From LSCE01 sp050485425 (lineage in GTDB: Bacteria; Pseudomonadota; Gammaproteobacteria; Nitrococcales; Aquisalimonadaceae), in the NCBI GenBank assembly GCA_050485425.1, contig JBJHBJ010000015.1, positions 1 to 64,000 of the forward strand: DNA of 64,000 nucleotides, given 5' to 3'. A program made the position numbers and the translations under genes. A model generated the notes under the pieces. It made no database searches. It saw nothing but the letters and a program-made list of their open reading frames with translations, and had not been told where the DNA came from. Below are positions 8,159 to 16,357 of the stretch, one piece after another (position 1 is the first letter of the stretch; each line of letters begins with the position of its first letter).

Positions 8159-8584
8159 GTGCCCGATGACGATCCGGCCCACTTTTTTTTGTGCAGCGCA
8201 TCGTCCACAATAAAATGCTGTTCCAGAATGACCGAACAGGAGGAGATCATCTCGAACTTGCCGGCGTTTTACCTGCTGTTTCCCAGCTTTTGCCCGCAAA
8301 GTTCTACAACTCCCCCTAACTTCCGGCATCTGCTTTGCGCCACGGTGCTTTGCTGGTACTATCTCGCGACTTGAGGCACCGGCACCGTGGCGAATGCTGG
8401 GTTTGACCAGCCTGCCCGGCCCGGCCGGCATTTCCGCCCGAGCAGCCAATGGGCAGACAGACCAGAGCCGAAACGGCTCGAACAAGCCCAGGCCCCCGTG
8501 CATGACCGCCTTGCCAGGCAGCCCCGACCACCCGGGAAGGCGTCATGCAGGCCTAGCAACGGCTTGGAGACCAGGAGAACACTG
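8159..8584 (+). other. Long gltA upstream region with two candidate promoters and structured leader
   Basis: This 426-bp stretch holds no convincing gene. A distal promoter candidate is TTGTGC (8189-8194) with TAAAAT (8211-8216). A proximal one is TTGCGC (8335-8340) with TACTAT (8357-8362), both with 16-bp spacers. Downstream of the second, the leader of about 215 nt contains hairpin GAGCCG-AAA-CGGCTC (8465-8479). A longer hairpin follows (8499-8512/8537-8549, 13 bp with one bulged C, flanked by GGCC/GGCC), ending 35 nt before the gltA start. The gltA frame is open back to 8387, but the codons look non-coding. Confidence 0.55.
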
Positions 8585-9880
8585 ATGGCGAAGCACACTG
8601 TCACCGTCACCGATAACGCCACCGGCAAGACCGTGGAGTTTCCGGTTCGAGAAGGCACCCACGGTCCTCTCGCGATCGACATCAAGACCCTTTACCAGGA
8701 GTTCGGGCACTTCACCTACGACCCCGGCTTCACCTCCACCGCCAGTTGTCGTAGCGACATCACCTTCATCGACGGCGACGAAGGGGTGCTTCTGTATCGG
8801 GGCTATCCCATCGACCAGCTGGCCGAGAAAAGCTCCTTCCTGGAAGTGTCCTATCTGCTGATGTACGGGGAACTACCCACCCAGGAACAGCTGGATACGT
8901 TCACCCACTCCATCACCACCCACACGATGGTGAACGAGAGCCTGAAGAACTTCTTCAACGGTTTCCACTACAACGCCCATCCGATGGCCATGCTGACCGC
9001 AGTCGTGGGTTCGCTCTCCGCCTTCTACCACGACAGCATCGACATCAACGACCCGGAAAGCAGGGAGCTTTGCGCGCACCGGATCATCGCCAAGATGCCG
9101 ACCATTGCCGCGGCGGCGTTCAAGCACTTGGTGGGCGAGCCGTTCGTGTACCCGAAGAACCACCTGAGCTACTCCGGCAACCTGCTGAACATGCTGTTCT
9201 CCCGGCCGTCCGAGGAATACGAGATCAACCCGGTGGCGGAGAAAGCGCTGGATCAGCTGCTGATCCTCCACGCGGACCACGAGCAGAACGCCAGCACGTC
9301 GACGGTGCGCCTGGCAGGCAGTACCGGCACCAATCCCTTTGCCGCCATGTCCGCCGGCTGCGCAGCCCTGTGGGGTCCGGCCCACGGCGGTGCCAACGAG
9401 GCGGTGCTGCGGATGCTGGAGGAAGTCGGCGACATCAGGAACGTGCCGCAGTACATCGCCAAGGCCAAGGACAAGAACGACCCGTTCCGCCTGATGGGCT
9501 TCGGCCATCGCGTCTACAAGAATTACGATCCGCGCGCCACCATCATCCGCAAGACCTGCCATGAGGTGCTGGATGCATTGAACATGGCGGACGATCCGCA
9601 ACTGGAACTGGCCATGCGGCTTGAAGAAATCGCCCTCAAGGATGATTACTTCATCGAGAAAAAACTCTACCCGAACGTGGATTTCTATTCCGGCATCATC
9701 TACAAGGCGCTGGGCATTCCCACCCAGTTCTTCACCGTCCTGTTCGCACTGGGGCGCACGCCCGGCTGGGTGGCGCAGTGGATGGAGATGGTGGAAGACA
9801 AGGAGCAGCGCATCGGTCGCCCGCGCCAGGTCTATACCGGAGCCGCCCGTCGTGACTACACGCCGCTGAATCAACGCTAG
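8585..9880 (+). CDS. gltA: Citrate synthase (type II)
   Basis: A 431-residue citrate synthase condensing acetyl-CoA and oxaloacetate at the entry of the TCA cycle. The length and the beta-rich N-terminal extension (MAKHTVTVTDNATGKTVEF) are typical of the hexameric, NADH-inhibited gram-negative type. Catalytic signatures are visible: WGPAHGGANEAV with the first histidine, FGHRVYKNYDPRA with the second, and NVDFYSG with the aspartate. ATG 8585 has AGGAG 8 nt upstream. It is monocistronic; the repeat at 9904-9996 and a terminator follow. Confidence 0.97.
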   Translation: MAKHTVTVTDNATGKTVEFPVREGTHGPLAIDIKTLYQEFGHFTYDPGFTSTASCRSDITFIDGDEGVLLYRGYPIDQLAEKSSFLEVSYLLMYGELPTQEQLDTFTHSITTHTMVNESLKNFFNGFHYNAHPMAMLTAVVGSLSAFYHDSIDINDPESRELCAHRIIAKMPTIAAAAFKHLVGEPFVYPKNHLSYSGNLLNMLFSRPSEEYEINPVAEKALDQLLILHADHEQNASTSTVRLAGSTGTNPFAAMSAGCAALWGPAHGGANEAVLRMLEEVGDIRNVPQYIAKAKDKNDPFRLMGFGHRVYKNYDPRATIIRKTCHEVLDALNMADDPQLELAMRLEEIALKDDYFIEKKLYPNVDFYSGIIYKALGIPTQFFTVLFALGRTPGWVAQWMEMVEDKEQRIGRPRQVYTGAARRDYTPLNQR

Positions 9881-9903
9881 AACCGGCCAGGCCCGGAGGG
9901 TTA

Positions 9904-9996
9904 CAGTTGAATTTTTCGCGATGCCAGGCGCGGCGCACAGCGCCGTGGTGGTTCCACGGCCAAGCGCCGCAACAACGCAGCGCGAAAATTCAACTG
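9904..9996. repeat. Nested inverted-repeat (cruciform) element downstream of gltA
   Basis: Three nested pairings share one centre: outer arms 9904-9920/9981-9996 (16 of 17 nt, one extra T in the left arm), middle arms GCGGCGC/GCGCCGC (9931-9937/9964-9970) and inner hairpin GCCGTGG-TGGTT-CCACGGC (9942-9960). There is no T-run. The core is unrelated to the elements at 1-88 and 3115-3209. A fragment resembling the left side, TTTCGCGACGCCAGG, occurs near 3061-3075. Confidence 0.7.
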
Positions 9997-10006
9997 GAAC
10001 GCGAGC

Positions 10007-10035
10007 GTGGGAATGAATCAGTGTTTCCTTAACCG
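10007..10035. repeat. 29-nt motif shared with 56957-56985 (copy 1)
   Basis: The segment reads GxGGGAATxAATCA, then xTxTTTCCTTAACxG, and matches 24 of 29 positions with 56957-56985. It lies between the cruciform element and the gltA-distal terminator. Confidence 0.6.
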
Positions 10036-10063
10036 AAAAACCCGGCCAGAGGCCGGGTTTTTT
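10036..10063. terminator. Bidirectional rho-independent terminator
   Basis: Stem AACCCGGCC-AGA-GGCCGGGTT (10039-10059) has A-runs on the left and T-runs on the right, so it can end both gltA and the convergent gene at 10073-10687. Confidence 0.9.
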
Positions 10064-10072
10064 GTGCCGTGA

Positions 10073-10687
10073 TCAGGCCGGCTGGGCCAGCATGCGCTCC
10101 ACGGCATCCACATTGGCCCGATCCATGGGCTGACCGTCCACCTGGCTGCGCGGCGGGTGCCGGATCGCCTCGGTGGAAAACACGGTGATATCCACCACCA
10201 CATCCCCGGCCAGGAAACGGTAGACCGGGTAGGTCTCCCAGGCATCCCGTTCCACGCGCAGACGGCGCTCCGAGGGCTCGAAGGGGATACCCTGATCCAT
10301 CAGGAAGATGGCCACCTCTTCGGATGTATCGGCAAACAGATGCAGCGCCACATCGGACCACTCGCCTGCCGTGCCATCCAGCACAGCACCGACCAGCCGG
10401 GGCCGGAAACGCGTGAAGAACCGCATGGCATCCAGCGCCACCTCGCGGAGATGACGAAGCTGCACCGCCTGAGTCTCGCCTTTGAACAGGCGCTGATACT
10501 CCAGCAGCGCTTCCTGAATCTCCTGGTTGCGGGGCATATTCTGGGTTCCGGGAGCCCCCAGGCGGTCCGCCGCCTTGCGTTTTGCCAGGTAATAGTCGCG
10601 AACACCCTCTTCGGCCATGATTTTCGCGGCCTCCAGCGTCAACCGCTGGCGCATGCGCTGATCCTTGGTCGTCGGATTCTTGGCCAT
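10073..10687 (-). CDS. Conserved hypothetical protein, nucleotidyltransferase-like
   Basis: A 204-residue soluble protein. The basic helical N-terminus (KNPTTKDQRMRQRLTLEAAKI) is followed by an alpha/beta region including FFTRFRPRLVGAVLDGTAGEWSDVALHLFAD and VVVDITVF. The pattern 'GAVLDGTA..SDVALHLFAD' recalls the polymerase-beta nucleotidyltransferase core with a degenerate metal site; that is an inference. Homologues are common in gammaproteobacteria and I recall them being mis-named as UDP-N-acetylmuramate ligases; nothing in this sequence supports a Mur ligase. It is monocistronic and convergent with gltA. Confidence 0.6.
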   Translation of the reverse strand: MAKNPTTKDQRMRQRLTLEAAKIMAEEGVRDYYLAKRKAADRLGAPGTQNMPRNQEIQEALLEYQRLFKGETQAVQLRHLREVALDAMRFFTRFRPRLVGAVLDGTAGEWSDVALHLFADTSEEVAIFLMDQGIPFEPSERRLRVERDAWETYPVYRFLAGDVVVDITVFSTEAIRHPPRSQVDGQPMDRANVDAVERMLAQPA

Positions 10688-10855
10688 ACCAGCGCCTCCT
10701 TACTCGTCTCGCGGAATCATACTGACCGCCTCCCTGCGCGGAAACGGCCCCGACAGCGGCAGCACGCCGACAACTCGTCCGGGTCAGCGTCCATAGAGCC
10801 CATTCGACGCTCTCCGGTGGCCCCCGCTTTCCCTGGGGAAGCGCCGATCGATCCC

Positions 10856-13303
10856 TTAAAACAGCGGCTGGCCGTTTCCATCAGAGCCGCGCGAGGCCCC
10901 TCCCCGACGCTCTTCGGTAGACCGATCCCGCTCCGGCACCTGATCCTGCCGGAAGGTCTCGAACATGGCACGCGGGTTGTCGGCACTGGTAACAAGGCCG
11001 GAGTCGGCATCAATGCGTACGGTAACCATGCCGGACGGCCTGGGCGTGGTGCCGGACGGGACGCCGTCCAGCGCCCTGCTCATGTAATCCATCCACATGG
11101 GCAGGGCCGCACGGGAGCCGGTCTCACCCGGCCCCATGGACCTGGCCTGATCGAAGCCCATCCAGGCCGTGGTCACCAGCTCGCCGTTGTAGCCGGCGAA
11201 CCAGGCGTCATGCAGGTCGTTCGTGGTGCCGGTCTTGCCGGCCAGGTCGTCACGTCCAAGCTGGCGGGCTGCACGCCCCGTCCCGGATCGAATGACGTCC
11301 TGCATCATGCTGGTCATCAGGTACGCGTTGCTGGCACTCAATGTCCTCTCCGCCGGGCGGAAGCGCGGCATGGTTACTGGCTCGGCGTCCTCACTGGCGC
11401 GCTCGTTTGCGGAAACCGGGGTAACTCCCTCACCGGCCTCCAGCTCGCGGCAATCCTCGCAGGCCAGCGTGGGTACGGTCCGGTATACGACCTCGCCACG
11501 ATCATCTTCAATACGGCTGACCACGTAGGGCTCGACGCGATACCCACCGTTGGCAAACACCGCGTAGCCGACGGTCAGCTCCAGCGGCGTCACGGCAGCG
11601 CTGCCCAACGCCAGCGTCAGGTCTGTGGGCATGCGATCCGAGGGGAAGCCGAAGCGGTCAAGGAACGTCACCGCGTAACGCGGACCGATATCCCGCAGTA
11701 CCCTGATGGAGACCAGGTTGCGTGACTGCGCAAGCGCTTCGCGCAGGCGGGTCGGACCATAGAAACGTCCGCTGTAGTTCTCGGGCCGCCAGACCGTCTC
11801 CAGCGCATCGTCCTCGAACACAACCGGCGCATCGTTGACGACGCTGGCCGGCGTGAAGCCGCGCTCCAGAGCCGCGGAATAGATGAAGGGCTTGAATGCG
11901 GAGCCGGGCTGCCTCAGCGCCTGCGCGGCACGATTGAACTGACTGCCACGGAAGTCGAAACCGCCCACCAGCGCCACAATGGCGCCGGTGTCCGGCGCCA
12001 GGCTGACCAGCGAGCCCTGGATATCCGGCACCTGCGCAAGTCGCCAGCCGTCATCGGTCGCCCGAACGCGGATCAGATCCCCCTCGGAAACCACCTGGGA
12101 TGGCCGCTCGGGCGCCTCGCCAACCACGGCCTGGGACACCCAGCGCCGCGCCCAGCGCATACCGGCAAACGGCAGCTCAGCCCGTTCGCCGTCCACGAAA
12201 ACACCGGCGACACCGGCCGCATCGTCCACCGACAGCACCAGCGCGGGCAACAGATCCGCCGCGCGACCATGCTGGCGCAACAGCCTGTTCCAGCTGTCCG
12301 GTCCCTCGTGCTCACCCAGGTCATAGCGACCTTCGGGGCCGCGATAGCCGTGCCGCTCGTCGTAGGCCAACAGGTTCCTGGAGAGCGCGTCATTGGCCAT
12401 CTGCTGGCGGCGGCTGTCCACGGTGGTGTAGATCCGGTAGCCGTCTTCGTAGGCGGCTTCGCCGTAGAGATCGACGGCCAGCGCCCGCGCCATTTCCGCG
12501 ACATAGGGGGCCTGAAGCCCCGGCCGTGCCACCCGCAAGGCCGCGGTCACGGGCGCAGCCGAGGCATCGGCAAACTCCGCCTGGTCGATATGCCCCAGCT
12601 CCAGCATGCGGCGAAGCACGTACGCCCGGCGCTGCAAGGCACGCTCCGGGTTGCTGATCGGGTTGGCGGTGGACGGGGATTTCGGCAATCCTGCGATCAT
12701 CGCCGTTTCAGCCAGCGTCAGTTCGGAGAGCGGCCGCCCGTAATAGATGCGCGAAGCGGCACCCACGCCATAGGCGCGCTGCCCAAGGTAGATCTTGTTC
12801 AGGTACAGCTCGAGAATCTGCTCTTTGTCCAGTTCGCGCTCGATCTTGAAGGACAGCAGGATTTCGTTGAGCTTGCGCAGATAGGTCTGCTCGCGGCTGA
12901 GGAAGAAGTTTCGCGCCGTCTGCATGGTGATCGTGCTGCCGCCCGGGCCGATTTCACGATGCCTCGCCAGGTACACCACCGCCCGGGCCAGCCCCACCGG
13001 ATCGACACCGTAATGCGAGAAGAAGCGCTCATCCTCGGCGGCGATGAAAGCCTGTTTCAGGCGTTCGGGAATGTCCTCGGAACGAAGCGGCTCGCGACGG
13101 TACTCACCGAATTCCGCAATCAGCTCGTTGTCCGCGCTGAACACCCTGAGCGGCTGCTGGAAGCGGACATCCCGCAGGCTCTCTACCGAGGGCAACTGTG
13201 GGGACAGATACAGATACAATGCACCGGCGCCCGCGATACCAAGCAGGGCCAGCGACAGCAAGGTGGCCATCAGGTAGGCCAGGATTCGGGGAAGGCGGCG
13301 CAT
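10856..13303 (-). CDS. mrcA: Penicillin-binding protein 1A (bifunctional peptidoglycan synthase)
   Basis: An 815-residue class A PBP. A short cytoplasmic tail and one transmembrane helix (about 8-33) precede the GT51 transglycosylase domain, with EDERFF (catalytic Glu90) and GGSTITMQ. A transpeptidase domain follows with SAFK (nucleophile Ser468), SRN (527-529) and KTGT (690-693). The segment between the two domains is the OB-like insert expected of PBP1A. The enzyme polymerises and cross-links peptidoglycan in the periplasm. It is divergent from pilM, the standard gammaproteobacterial arrangement (ponA/pilM), across 262 bp holding a long dyad. Confidence 0.96.
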   Translation of the reverse strand: MRRLPRILAYLMATLLSLALLGIAGAGALYLYLSPQLPSVESLRDVRFQQPLRVFSADNELIAEFGEYRREPLRSEDIPERLKQAFIAAEDERFFSHYGVDPVGLARAVVYLARHREIGPGGSTITMQTARNFFLSREQTYLRKLNEILLSFKIERELDKEQILELYLNKIYLGQRAYGVGAASRIYYGRPLSELTLAETAMIAGLPKSPSTANPISNPERALQRRAYVLRRMLELGHIDQAEFADASAAPVTAALRVARPGLQAPYVAEMARALAVDLYGEAAYEDGYRIYTTVDSRRQQMANDALSRNLLAYDERHGYRGPEGRYDLGEHEGPDSWNRLLRQHGRAADLLPALVLSVDDAAGVAGVFVDGERAELPFAGMRWARRWVSQAVVGEAPERPSQVVSEGDLIRVRATDDGWRLAQVPDIQGSLVSLAPDTGAIVALVGGFDFRGSQFNRAAQALRQPGSAFKPFIYSAALERGFTPASVVNDAPVVFEDDALETVWRPENYSGRFYGPTRLREALAQSRNLVSIRVLRDIGPRYAVTFLDRFGFPSDRMPTDLTLALGSAAVTPLELTVGYAVFANGGYRVEPYVVSRIEDDRGEVVYRTVPTLACEDCRELEAGEGVTPVSANERASEDAEPVTMPRFRPAERTLSASNAYLMTSMMQDVIRSGTGRAARQLGRDDLAGKTGTTNDLHDAWFAGYNGELVTTAWMGFDQARSMGPGETGSRAALPMWMDYMSRALDGVPSGTTPRPSGMVTVRIDADSGLVTSADNPRAMFETFRQDQVPERDRSTEERRGGASRGSDGNGQPLF

Positions 13304-13327
13304 GGATTACCAATTTTGTCTACAGGA

Positions 13328-13372
13328 TCTCGTTATTGCGCAGTATAAAGACTTATACATTGCATAACGAGA
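13328..13372. promoter_or_regulatory. Extended dyad in the mrcA-pilM divergent region
   Basis: Outer arms TCTCGTTAT (13328-13336) and ATAACGAGA (13364-13372) and inner arms GTATAA/TTATAC (13343-13348/13353-13358) share nearly the same centre. The remainder of the intergenic region to 13565 is AT-rich for this genome and must hold the mrcA and pilM promoters, but I find no unambiguous -35/-10 pair. Confidence 0.5.
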
Positions 13373-13565
13373 CTGGTGGAGTTACCGACACCGACCCCGG
13401 TGGCGGCCCTTGGTTCCCCGATCGTATTGCCAACCGATGAACTGCCTGTATCAGGCGACATACGGCCCGGCAGCGCTGTCTCCCAAAAGGTGACAGTTAG
13501 GTATGGAACTCAAAGTAGTTACATAGTAAATTCGTCTAACCGATACAAGTATAAGGAAAAAGCCC

Positions 13566-14627
13566 GTGGGACTGTTCAGGAAGAAACGCCCACCTATCCT
13601 GGGTATCGATATCAGCTCGACTGCGGTCAAGCTGATTGAATTGAAAAAACAGGATGGGCGCCTCCGGGTGGAGAGCTACGCCGTTGAGCCTCTGCCCGCC
13701 AACGCGGTGGTGGAGAAGAACATCGCCGATCTTCAAGCCGTTGGTGAGGCAATCAAGAAAGCGGTCAAGAAATCCCGCTCCAAGCTGAAGCTGGCCGCCC
13801 TGGCCGTACCGGGGTCTGCCGCTATCAGCAAGATCATCAACCTGCCGTCAGACCTGGGCCCGGACGAGATGGAGGCCCAGATCCAGCTGCAGGCCGATCA
13901 GTACGTGCCGTACCCACTGGAAGAGGTCAGCCTGGACTTCGAGGTGCTGGGCGAGTCCCGGAACAACCCGAGCACGGTGGACGTACTGCTGGTCGCCTCC
14001 CGCACGGACAACGTGGAAGTGCGCGTGGACGCCTGCGGGGCGGCCGGACTGCTGCCCAAGGTCATGGACGTGGAAAGCTACGCGACCGAGAACGCGTTCG
14101 ATCTCGTGGCCGAGGAACTCCCCGGTCAGGGCGTCGGCCAGACCGTGGCCGTGGTTGACGTCGGCGCCACAATGACCACGCTGACGGTGATCGAGGACCG
14201 CCGCATTATCTATACGCGCGAGCAGGTTTTCGGCGGCAAGCAGCTCACCGAGGAAATCATGCGCCGCTACGGGCTATCCTTCGAGGAAGCCGGTCGCGCC
14301 AAGCGCCAGGGCGGCCTGCCGGACAGCTATCAGGAAGAAGTGCTGGAACCGTTCAAGGAAGCGATGGCTCAACAGATCGCGCGCTCGCTGCAGTTCTTCT
14401 TCGGCGCGAGCCAGCACAATACCGTAGACTATGTCGTGCTGGCCGGCGGCTGCGCGTCCATTGAAGGCATCGACGATCTGGTCAAGGAACAGACTGGCAC
14501 CCCGACCTACGTGGCCAACCCGTTCGTCAACATGTCCGTCTCCTCCCGTGTCCGTCCGCAGATGCTCAGCGAAGATGCACCCTCGCTGTTGGTGGCCTGT
14601 GGCCTTGCGCTGAGGAGTTTCGACTGA
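13566..14627 (+). CDS. pilM: Type IV pilus inner-membrane platform protein PilM
   Basis: A 353-residue cytoplasmic actin-like ATPase of the type IV pilus alignment subcomplex. Actin/FtsA-like phosphate motifs are visible: LGIDISSTAVKLIEL at the N-terminus, VVDVGATMTTL mid-protein and VVLAGGCASIEGI near the C-terminus. PilM binds the cytoplasmic tail of PilN. The start is GTG 13566 with AAGGAAA upstream. It opens pilMNOPQ; its stop overlaps the pilN start by one base, so translation is coupled. Confidence 0.96.
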   Translation: MGLFRKKRPPILGIDISSTAVKLIELKKQDGRLRVESYAVEPLPANAVVEKNIADLQAVGEAIKKAVKKSRSKLKLAALAVPGSAAISKIINLPSDLGPDEMEAQIQLQADQYVPYPLEEVSLDFEVLGESRNNPSTVDVLLVASRTDNVEVRVDACGAAGLLPKVMDVESYATENAFDLVAEELPGQGVGQTVAVVDVGATMTTLTVIEDRRIIYTREQVFGGKQLTEEIMRRYGLSFEEAGRAKRQGGLPDSYQEEVLEPFKEAMAQQIARSLQFFFGASQHNTVDYVVLAGGCASIEGIDDLVKEQTGTPTYVANPFVNMSVSSRVRPQMLSEDAPSLLVACGLALRSFD

Positions 14628-15202
14628 TGAGTACGCATATCAATCTCCTGCCCTGGCGGGAAGAAGAGAAGAAGCGACGCCAGACCGAGTTCTATGTCGT
14701 GCTGGGGGTTGCGGCCCTGGTCGGGCTGGCCATCTGGTTCGGCGGGCGCTGGCACCTGAACTCCGAAATCCAGTACCAGCAGCAGCGCAACAACATCCTG
14801 CAGCAGGAAATCCGCACACTGGACCGGCAGATCGCCCGCATCCGCGATCTGGAGGCCACCCGCCAGCAACTGGAGGCACGCATGCGCGTGATCCAGGAAC
14901 TGCAGACCGGGCGACCGCAGATCGTGCACCTGTTCGAGCAGATGGTGCTTACACTGCCGGACGGCGTGTTCCTGAACACACTACGCCAGCAGGGCGGCAC
15001 CATCACGGTGACCGGCGTCGGCCAGTCCAATGCCCGCGTATCGAACTACATGGAACGGCTGGATTCCTCGGCCTGGCTGCGCGACCCGAACCTGGACGTG
15101 ATCGAGGTCCGGGACCGGGGAGGCATTCGCGTCAGCAACTTCACGCTGCGCATCCAGCAGACCAATCCCAAGGCAGCTGACAACGGGGAGGAAGCCCAAT
15201 GA
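14627..15202 (+). CDS. pilN: Type IV pilus assembly protein PilN
   Basis: A 191-residue bitopic inner-membrane protein. The conserved N-terminal cytoplasmic peptide INLLPWREE, which docks on PilM, is followed by one transmembrane helix (about 21-40) and a periplasmic coiled coil plus ferredoxin-like domain that dimerises with PilO. The length is normal. It overlaps pilM by one base and pilO by four. Confidence 0.95.
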   Translation: MSTHINLLPWREEEKKRRQTEFYVVLGVAALVGLAIWFGGRWHLNSEIQYQQQRNNILQQEIRTLDRQIARIRDLEATRQQLEARMRVIQELQTGRPQIVHLFEQMVLTLPDGVFLNTLRQQGGTITVTGVGQSNARVSNYMERLDSSAWLRDPNLDVIEVRDRGGIRVSNFTLRIQQTNPKAADNGEEAQ

Positions 15203-15798
15203 AGCTGCAAGGCGTTGAACTCAACGAACTGGACCTGAACAACATCGGCGACTGGCCGTGGGCGTTCAAGGCCATCGTCATTGCCATCGTCCTCGGCGTG
15301 GTCATCTTCCTGGGCTGGTACCTGAACTGGAGCAACCTGGTCGATCAACGCGACCGGCTGCAGGTGCAGGAGCAGAACCTGCGTCAGGACTTCGAGCTGA
15401 AACAGCGGCGCGCGGCCAACCTGCCGGCGTACGAGGCGCTGCTGGAAGAAATGGAAGAGGAACTGGCGGACCGGCTGCGCCAGTTGCCCAGCCGTGGCGA
15501 AATTCCCCAGTTGCTGGCGGACATTTCCCAGGCTGGCCTGGCCGCCGGGCTGGATTTCGAACTGTTCCGGCCGGGCAGCATCGTGCCGCGCGAATTCTAC
15601 GCCGAGCGGCCGATCGAGATCGAAGTACGCGGTACTTACCACCAATTCGGCGAATTCATCAGCGAAGTGGCGAACCTGCCGCGCATCGTCACCCTGCACG
15701 ACGTGAACATCTCGCGGGTACAGGACAGCGACCGCCTGAACATGCGGGCGGTCGCCCGCACCTACTGGTATCTGGATGACGAGGAGGCGGCACGATGA
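15199..15798 (+). CDS. pilO: Type IV pilus assembly protein PilO
   Basis: A 199-residue partner of PilN. The N-terminal tail ends in ELDLNNIGDWPWAFK, the usual motif before the single transmembrane helix (about 26-43). A periplasmic coiled coil (about 50-95) and a ferredoxin-like core follow. PilN-PilO heterodimers link PilM inside the cell to the lipoprotein PilP. Four-base start-stop overlaps on both sides indicate coupled translation. Confidence 0.95.
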   Translation: MKLQGVELNELDLNNIGDWPWAFKAIVIAIVLGVVIFLGWYLNWSNLVDQRDRLQVQEQNLRQDFELKQRRAANLPAYEALLEEMEEELADRLRQLPSRGEIPQLLADISQAGLAAGLDFELFRPGSIVPREFYAERPIEIEVRGTYHQFGEFISEVANLPRIVTLHDVNISRVQDSDRLNMRAVARTYWYLDDEEAAR

Positions 15799-16337
15799 GC
15801 GCAAAGCGTTCCGCCATGACGCGCGGCAGCCGCGCCCTGCTGGTGGCCGCACTGGGCCTCGGCATGGCAGCATGCTCGCAGAGCACGGATGATCTCGACC
15901 GCTATATCAGCGATACGCTCCAGCGTTCGGCGCCACCGCCGGATCGCTTCGAGCCGCCCGAGGATCTCCCCAGCCATACCTATCCCAGCGACCTGGACCG
16001 GGACCCGTTCAGCCGGCTGAGCTTCGTGGAACCCCGGGCCACCGCGCAGGCGGCCAGCGGGCCGCGACCGGACCTGGACCGCCGCCGGGAAGAGCTGGAA
16101 CAGTATCCGCTGGACGCCCTCAGGATGTCCGGCGTACTGGAACGGCAAGGCGAACGCTGGGCGCTGGTGCGGGATCCGCAAGGCACCATCCATCGTGTTC
16201 GCGAAGGCAATTACCTGGGACAGAATCACGGCCGCATCGTAACCATTACGGAGCGGGCACTGGAACTAGAGGAACTCGTGCGGACGGGTGACGAGCGCTG
16301 GCAACATCGCTCCGCCACCCTGGCGTCGAGGGAGTAG
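15795..16337 (+). CDS. pilP: Type IV pilus lipoprotein PilP
   Basis: A 180-residue inner-membrane lipoprotein with a signal sequence and lipobox ending GMAAC, a flexible linker, and a C-terminal beta-rich homology-region domain (about 105-165, LDALRMSGVLERQGERWALV). It connects the PilN-PilO complex to the secretin PilQ. It overlaps pilO by four bases and ends 20 bp before pilQ. Confidence 0.94.
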   Translation: MSAKRSAMTRGSRALLVAALGLGMAACSQSTDDLDRYISDTLQRSAPPPDRFEPPEDLPSHTYPSDLDRDPFSRLSFVEPRATAQAASGPRPDLDRRREELEQYPLDALRMSGVLERQGERWALVRDPQGTIHRVREGNYLGQNHGRIVTITERALELEELVRTGDERWQHRSATLASRE

Positions 16338-16357
16338 AAGAAAGGGAGTCGATAAAA

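Noticed and set aside
8387..8584. In-frame N-terminal extension of citrate synthase
   Set aside because: Family members start at MAKHTV-like sequence, a good ribosome-binding site precedes ATG 8585, and the extension is a structured leader with non-coding composition.
10157..11725. 522-residue plus-strand frame opposite the hypothetical gene and mrcA
   Set aside because: It is antisense to two well-supported genes, with a proline/arginine/histidine-rich shadow composition.
13376..13639. 87-residue frame overlapping the pilM start
   Set aside because: It runs into pilM out of frame, lacks a ribosome-binding site and shows no domain; the region is the pilM promoter.
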